Assembly: GCA_938049325.1 (NCBI GenBank)
Contig: CALICC010000263.1
Location: 1-17,706 of the forward strand
Direction: 5' to 3'
DNA: 17,706 nt
DNA from: an uncultured Ilumatobacter sp.
GTDB taxonomy: Bacteria > Actinomycetota > Acidimicrobiia > Acidimicrobiales > Ilumatobacteraceae
Positions within the stretch are counted from its first letter, which is position 1; the number at the start of each line of letters is the position of its first letter. The notes beneath the pieces were generated by a model. That model was not told the DNA's origin. It worked only from the letters and a program-made list of their open reading frames with translations, and made no database searches. The position numbers were made by a program, and so were the translations under genes. This document shows positions 14,095 to 17,706 of this stretch, piece after piece.

Positions 14095-14747
14095 GTCGAA
14101 CACGCTCCCGCCTCGACGCAGCAGGCCCCGACGAACGCGCTGATCTACTCGACTTGGTTGCCGGCCAGGCCGCCGCCGGCGACCTCGACGCGGCATCGGA
14201 TTTGGCCTGGGCCATTCTGCGCTTCCGTCTCGCCCGACCGGCCATTCGCCGATTTCTCCTGCGTGCCGACGAAATCGAGCTGGCTGAGCAGCAGACCCTC
14301 GTCTCGGTCGCCGCCCGCATCAGCAGTTTCCGCGGCGAGGCACGATTCACCACGTGGCTGACGACGGTCGCGGCGAACGAGGCTCGCCAGTATCTGCGCG
14401 CCGAACGGCGTCATCGCGATCGCACGGACGACGAACCGGTCGACGAGCACGCCGACCAATTCGTGGCCCGTGTGTCGTCGATGATCGCCAATCACGCGCT
14501 GGTCCGCCAAGCAATCGAGCGGCTCACACCCGATCATCGAACCGCACTCGCACTGCGCGAGGAGCACGGCCTGACCTACGACGAGATCGCCGGACGTCTC
14601 GACGTTCCACTGAGCACCGCCAAGACGCGGGTTAGGCGCGCCCGCACAGCTCTGGCCGCTGACTTGATCGATGCGCTCGGCGATGAGCACGACGCCGGAG
14701 CTACTCGCCCGCAACCTCCGGAAGCGCCACGTCCCACGTCGCAATGA
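14091..14747 (+). CDS. ECF-type RNA polymerase sigma factor coupled to a Ser/Thr kinase gene
   Basis: A 218-residue sigma-70 family regulator with region 2 (about 39-107: AEQQTLVSVAARISSFRG, then FTTWLTTVAANEARQYLR) and region 4 (about 138-188: IERLTPDHRTALALREEHGLTYDEIAGRL and a basic helix STAKTRVRRAR). The usual acidic DAEDLVQ of region 2.2 is changed to ELAEQQTL, a divergent but recognisable form. About 35 residues precede region 2, longer than minimal ECF factors, and a Pro-rich tail ends it. GTG 14091 overlaps the kinase TGA by GTGA. No anti-sigma gene with a membrane zinc-finger appears next to it. Sigma factors paired with Hanks kinases are known (the Vibrio EcfP/PknT case, where phosphorylation activates the sigma factor), so kinase control is a reasonable inference. 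The last 47 bp overlap the convergent lipoprotein gene. Confidence 0.88.
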   Translation: MSRTRSRLDAAGPDERADLLDLVAGQAAAGDLDAASDLAWAILRFRLARPAIRRFLLRADEIELAEQQTLVSVAARISSFRGEARFTTWLTTVAANEARQYLRAERRHRDRTDDEPVDEHADQFVARVSSMIANHALVRQAIERLTPDHRTALALREEHGLTYDEIAGRLDVPLSTAKTRVRRARTALAADLIDALGDEHDAGATRPQPPEAPRPTSQ

Positions 14748-16185
14748 CCTCGTCGTTCATCCCGACGAGCTGCAACTCTGATGCTTCGCTCGGAATCTCG
14801 AACGTGAAGCCGCGTGTGCGCACTCCGCCCGGTTCGAGGTAGGCAAACCTCTCGACGCCGTGACTCGACGCAATCGACCGTCCGTCGACAAGCAAGCTGA
14901 AGTCGTAGCTGAACACGGCTGCGCCGTCATCACATGCCGTGTCGGTGACGGGCCCCACGTTCGTCATGTTGATCGATCCGTTGACATATCGGCGACCGGG
15001 TGCCGCGCGCCGGAAGACGAATCCGTTGTCGGCTTCGAGACGAACCGCAGCTGCGGTCACCTCTGCCCGATAGGTCTCGAGACCACAGTTGCCGAGCTGG
15101 CTGGGCTGGGTCACGTCGACGCTCGGCCCCATGTCGAGTTCTATTGGATACGGCGCCTCAACAACCGCGTCGAGCGCCATCGAGGCCGGGACCCCTCCGC
15201 CATCCACGGCGAGTACCCAGCCGTCGAGGGTCGACGGCAGCGAGTCGACCTCGAACCAGACCCCAACGAAGGCCGAGTCGCGCGTGTCGAGCCCGATCGA
15301 CGACTGCAGCTCGCCGCGCTCGTCGAACATCCCGGTCGCGGATCTGGTTCGACCCGCGGGGTCCGTCAACTTGAAGTCGCGGAACGAGAGTGTCGAGGAA
15401 TAGTCGTCGGTCTCAGCAAAGACCGTGGCGATCATCAACGGCACGCCACCGGCGAACGGGTCCTCGTCGACGTACGACAGAAGATCGGCATTCGTGGCGA
15501 CGACTTCGTCGACCTGGTATCTCGTGGCGAGGTAGGTCCCTGTGGGCCGCAGGTCGCCCAGCAACTCTGTCGTCACCACCGGCACCGTGGTGGTTGTCGT
15601 CGTACTCGTCGTGCTCGTCGTCGAGTTGCTCGCCACGGTGCCAGGAGCCGATGGATCGACGGGATCCGAGCCCAACGACACCGTGCCCGCTCCTGTGTCG
15701 TTTCCGATGTCCGTGGCTTGTGCCCATGCCGTGCCGAGATCTTCACCACAGCGATCGGTGAGCCACACGGTGAGCCCGTCGATGTCGACCTCGAGCAAAT
15801 CGTCGAATGATTCGAGCACCTCCGTTCGAACTTCGGTGTCACTCGGGTCTGCTGACGCCGCGGCGAGTCCATCAACGATCGATGCGTAGGCCGCACCGAA
15901 TTCATCAAACGAGTCAGGTGCATCGTCGGGCGCCAGTTGTCGCATCCGTTCGATGTCCTTGGGAAGCTCATCCACCCAGTCGGACTCGCCATTTTCGATG
16001 CTGGCGACCCCGTCGAACGTCTCGGCGGTCACGGAGCAGAACTCCTCGAGGCCGCCTGACTGCTGAGACTGGCCGGCCACGTTGACGTCGCCGCTCCCTC
16101 CGCACGCCACCAAGGCCAGCGTGAGTCCCGTGGCCCCGGCGCATCGCTTGCTCGTCTTGTTTCGTTCGCCCATTGCGTTTCTCAT
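14701..16185 (-). CDS. Large hypothetical lipoprotein with Ser/Thr-rich linker
   Basis: A 494-residue predicted lipoprotein of unknown function. A basic N-terminus and hydrophobic core end in lipobox LVAC (C28). An acidic, probably helical domain (about 44-150) starts FCSVTAETF and ends TDRCGEDLG; C50 and C146 could form a disulfide. A Ser/Thr-rich linker (about 188-206, DNA 15568-15624) leads to a beta-rich C-terminal half (about 210-490) with C367 and C418. The last 120 residues (SINMTNVGPV, DFSLLVDGR, SHGVERFAYLEPGG) have the feel of a DUF4352-like or Ig-like sandwich, a weak resemblance. Start ATG 16185; ATG 16173 is a shorter alternative and neither has a strong ribosome binding site. 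It converges on the sigma factor gene and overlaps its end by 47 bp. Confidence 0.83.
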   Translation of the reverse strand: MRNAMGERNKTSKRCAGATGLTLALVACGGSGDVNVAGQSQQSGGLEEFCSVTAETFDGVASIENGESDWVDELPKDIERMRQLAPDDAPDSFDEFGAAYASIVDGLAAASADPSDTEVRTEVLESFDDLLEVDIDGLTVWLTDRCGEDLGTAWAQATDIGNDTGAGTVSLGSDPVDPSAPGTVASNSTTSTTSTTTTTTVPVVTTELLGDLRPTGTYLATRYQVDEVVATNADLLSYVDEDPFAGGVPLMIATVFAETDDYSSTLSFRDFKLTDPAGRTRSATGMFDERGELQSSIGLDTRDSAFVGVWFEVDSLPSTLDGWVLAVDGGGVPASMALDAVVEAPYPIELDMGPSVDVTQPSQLGNCGLETYRAEVTAAAVRLEADNGFVFRRAAPGRRYVNGSINMTNVGPVTDTACDDGAAVFSYDFSLLVDGRSIASSHGVERFAYLEPGGVRTRGFTFEIPSEASELQLVGMNDEVIATWDVALPEVAGE

Positions 16186-16228
16186 GTGAAGTTTGATGCG
16201 TCGAGCGGGCCGAGAGTTTCATCTGCAC

Positions 16229-16252
16229 GAAAGAAATCTTGCACCGACGTGC
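16229..16252 (-). terminator. Weak terminator-like hairpin after the acyltransferase gene
   Basis: On the minus strand GCAC-GTCG-GTGC (16252-16241) forms a 4-bp stem with a tetraloop, followed by AAGATTTCTTTC, the most T-rich stretch of this gap. It lies about 32 nt after the acyltransferase stop and upstream of the lipoprotein gene. The stem is too short to be confident; the same region must also hold the lipoprotein promoter, for which I see no clear boxes. Confidence 0.22.
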
Positions 16253-16283
16253 CGCTACTCGCCCGGCGCCACAGCGGAACCCT

Positions 16284-16859
16284 TCAGATCTCGTCCTTGA
16301 GGCGAATCGGACCGATCTTCTCCGGGTGCTTCGCCATCCTCGACGGGTCTCCGTAGAACTCGCGGATCGCATCCATGTCGGACGGAATGTCACCCGTCAT
16401 CATGAGAGCTGGTCCGAATCCCCCGCGCTTGGTGCTGTAGTCGAGATACGCCGGAATCACCGGTACGTCGGCTTCGACAGCGATCCGGTAGAACCCGGAC
16501 TTCCAGTGTTCGACTTTGCTCCGCGTCCCTTCCGGCGGAACGAGCAGCCGGAACTCGTCTTCGGTCGAGAACCGCTCGGCCATCTGCCCCACCAAGCCGC
16601 CTGGAGCACCGCGGTTGACGCCGACCGCTCCGACACGACGCGTGAGAAAGCCGATCGGCCCCTTCGTCCACGTGTCTTTGACCATCCACTGCGCGTCGAG
16701 CCCCACTGACTTCACGAGCAGGACCAGCAGTAGCCCATCGATGTTCGTCGAATGCGGTACCGCGAGCATCACGGCCTTGGTCTCGGTCGGGATCTCGCCG
16801 TGCATTTCCCAACCGCCCATGAGGCGCAAGAGGAGGCGAGCGACGCGTGACCGCTTCAT
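16284..16859 (-). CDS. PlsC-like lysophospholipid/1-acylglycerol-3-phosphate acyltransferase family protein
   Basis: A compact 191-residue acyltransferase of the glycerophosphate acyltransferase fold. Catalytic block I is PHSTNID, giving the H-x4-D pair H36 and D41; block III is PPEGTRSK (108-115), with E110 and R113 for phosphate binding; block IV is VPVIPAYLDY (132-141). The family esterifies lysophosphatidate or other lysolipids at the membrane; the true acceptor cannot be told. It is shorter than a classical PlsC (about 240 residues), starting close to block I, like the small bacterial subfamily with 'AVMLAVPHSTN'. ATG 16859 overlaps the exonuclease III stop by the four bases ATGA, so translation is probably coupled. 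No functional tie between the two enzymes is evident. Confidence 0.87.
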   Translation of the reverse strand: MKRSRVARLLLRLMGGWEMHGEIPTETKAVMLAVPHSTNIDGLLLVLLVKSVGLDAQWMVKDTWTKGPIGFLTRRVGAVGVNRGAPGGLVGQMAERFSTEDEFRLLVPPEGTRSKVEHWKSGFYRIAVEADVPVIPAYLDYSTKRGGFGPALMMTGDIPSDMDAIREFYGDPSRMAKHPEKIGPIRLKDEI

Positions 16860-17629
16860 GACGTGACGTCCACGATGACCGGTGCGTGGTCACTCGGCTG
16901 CTTGCCCTTGCGAGCGTTGCGGTCCACAACCGACCAAGTCGCCCGCTCGATGACCGGCTTCGAGCACATCAACATGTCGATACGCATGCCTCGGCCCTGA
17001 TGGAAGTCGCCGCCTCGGTAGTCCCACCACGAATACATCCGGTCGTCGCTGTGGAACTCACGAAAGACATCGGTGAGTCCCCACGCTTCGAGCTCGGCCA
17101 AGCGGTCACGCTCGGGCTTGCTGCCATGCGTCGCTCCTTCGAGCACCTTCGGATCGTGAACGTCTCGGTCGTCGGGCGCGATGTTGTAGTCGCCTCCGAC
17201 GATGACCGGTTGATCGGGTGCGGTGTCGGCATCGAGATGCTCGAGGAGCCGTCCGAGCCACCACAACTTGTACGTGTAGTGGTCGTCGTCGAGTGAGCGA
17301 CCGTTGGGCACGTACACGCTGCTGACGCGGATCCCGCCACAGGTCGCGGTAATGATGCGTGCGTCAGGATCCGGATCGCCCGGACCGGCAAAGTTCGAGA
17401 CAACGTCGTCGAGGCCGACCTTCGAGAGAATGGCCACGCCATTCCACTGACCTTGTCCGTAGTGGGCACACGAGTAGCCCAACGCTTCGAACGCCAACGT
17501 CGGAAAGGCGTCGTCGGCCAGCTTGGTCTCTTGCAGGAGAACAACGTCGGGCTCGACCTCAGCCAACCACGCCTCGACCCGCTCCTGCCGGGCGCGCAGC
17601 GAGTTGATGTTCCAGGTGACAACGCGCAT
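16856..17629 (-). CDS. xth: Exodeoxyribonuclease III (AP endonuclease family)
   Basis: A 257-residue Mg-dependent exonuclease III/AP endonuclease, acting in base-excision repair by cutting abasic sites and trimming 3' ends; cytoplasmic. All family motifs are present: WNINSLRAR (N7), LLQETK (E34), SSVYVPNGRS (Y106), GGDYNIAP (D147, N149), MYSWWDYR, GMRIDMLM (D218) and PSDHAPV (D247, H248). The length is normal and no residue is missing. ATG 17627-17629 overlaps by one base the TGA of the upstream Lys/Ala-rich gene (TGATG), and its own stop overlaps the next start (ATGA), so three genes are packed without gaps. No Shine-Dalgarno is needed if translation is coupled. Confidence 0.97.
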   Translation of the reverse strand: MRVVTWNINSLRARQERVEAWLAEVEPDVVLLQETKLADDAFPTLAFEALGYSCAHYGQGQWNGVAILSKVGLDDVVSNFAGPGDPDPDARIITATCGGIRVSSVYVPNGRSLDDDHYTYKLWWLGRLLEHLDADTAPDQPVIVGGDYNIAPDDRDVHDPKVLEGATHGSKPERDRLAELEAWGLTDVFREFHSDDRMYSWWDYRGGDFHQGRGMRIDMLMCSKPVIERATWSVVDRNARKGKQPSDHAPVIVDVTS

Positions 17630-17706
17630 CAGCCCACCACCTTCTTGCTCGGCGCCTTCGTGACCGCTGCCTTCTTGACGGCTGCCTTCTTGCTCGCTGC
17701 CTTCTT
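17629..17706 (-). CDS. Lysine/alanine-rich C-terminal tail of a cut-off protein
   Basis: Only the last 25 codons and TGA (17631-17629) lie in the window; the rest is beyond the right edge. The tail is built of KKAA(S/V)-type units (KKAAS, KKAAV, KKAAVTKAPS, then KKVVG), a basic low-complexity sequence of the kind that binds DNA. In actinobacteria such tails occur on HU-type nucleoid proteins, topoisomerase I and Ku-like end-binding proteins; nothing here decides between them. The overlap with the exonuclease III start makes a DNA-related role plausible. Codon repetition (AAGAAGGCAGC recurring) makes this a likely place for assembly to stop. Confidence 0.7.
   Translation of the reverse strand, partial: KKAASKKAAVKKAAVTKAPSKKVVG

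Noticed and set aside
15568..15624. Microsatellite-like GTC/GTG repeat as a separate repeat element
   Set aside because: It encodes the Ser/Thr linker of the lipoprotein in frame; codon repetition explains it.
1..17706. Mobile elements, CRISPR arrays, tRNA/rRNA genes and prophage remnants
   Set aside because: No transposase or integrase motif, no spaced direct repeats, no tRNA-like cloverleaf or rRNA sequence was recognised on either strand by eye.

Overview
The window is compact, GC-rich bacterial chromosome with long antisense shadow frames, GTG starts, overlapping start/stop codons, an F420-type oxidoreductase, a membrane Ser/Thr kinase, an ECF sigma factor and lipoproteins. Together these suggest a high-GC actinobacterium, most like the Acidimicrobiia (Ilumatobacter-type). 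That placement is inference from gene content and style; there is no rRNA here to prove it. No tRNA, rRNA, CRISPR array, insertion sequence or phage gene was seen, and nothing in base composition or codon use points to recent transfer.

Layout, left to right. (1) 35-1534 (-) is a class A penicillin-binding protein that stops before its KTG motif. It is divergent from an F420-dependent luciferase-like oxidoreductase (1680-2642, +). (2) 2643-2880 is a gene-free stretch with one weak hairpin. (3) A glycogen pair lies on the minus strand: a GT5 glycogen synthase-like gene (4182-5567) followed by glgC (2881-4104). (4) Divergent from it run a small lipoprotein (5622-6128) and phosphoenolpyruvate carboxylase, ppc (6135-8918). 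(5) Past a cluster of small hairpins (8923-8979) comes a same-strand run: a TauD/TfdA-type dioxygenase, a large membrane protein with a spermidine-synthase-like core, a membrane Ser/Thr kinase with two extracytoplasmic Ig-like repeats, and an ECF-type sigma factor whose GTG start overlaps the kinase stop. (6) On the minus strand, a 494-residue lipoprotein converges on the sigma gene and overlaps it by 47 bp. (7) An overlapping minus-strand cluster closes the window: a lysine/alanine-rich protein tail (partial), exonuclease III, and a PlsC-like acyltransferase.

How the genes may work together. GlgC makes ADP-glucose and the neighbouring GT5 enzyme would use it, although that enzyme lacks two N-terminal residues normally conserved for substrate use. 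Ppc is anaplerotic. The kinase-sigma pair is the most system-like object. No anti-sigma gene lies beside the sigma factor, and a sensor-like kinase is translationally coupled to it, so phosphorylation is a natural candidate for the control step. Four or five start codons have a TANNNT -10-like box 6-10 nt upstream and usually no Shine-Dalgarno sequence, which points to frequent leaderless transcription.

Both window edges are awkward. The left edge lies just past an early stop in the PBP gene, and the right edge cuts a repetitive Lys/Ala-rich coding region.
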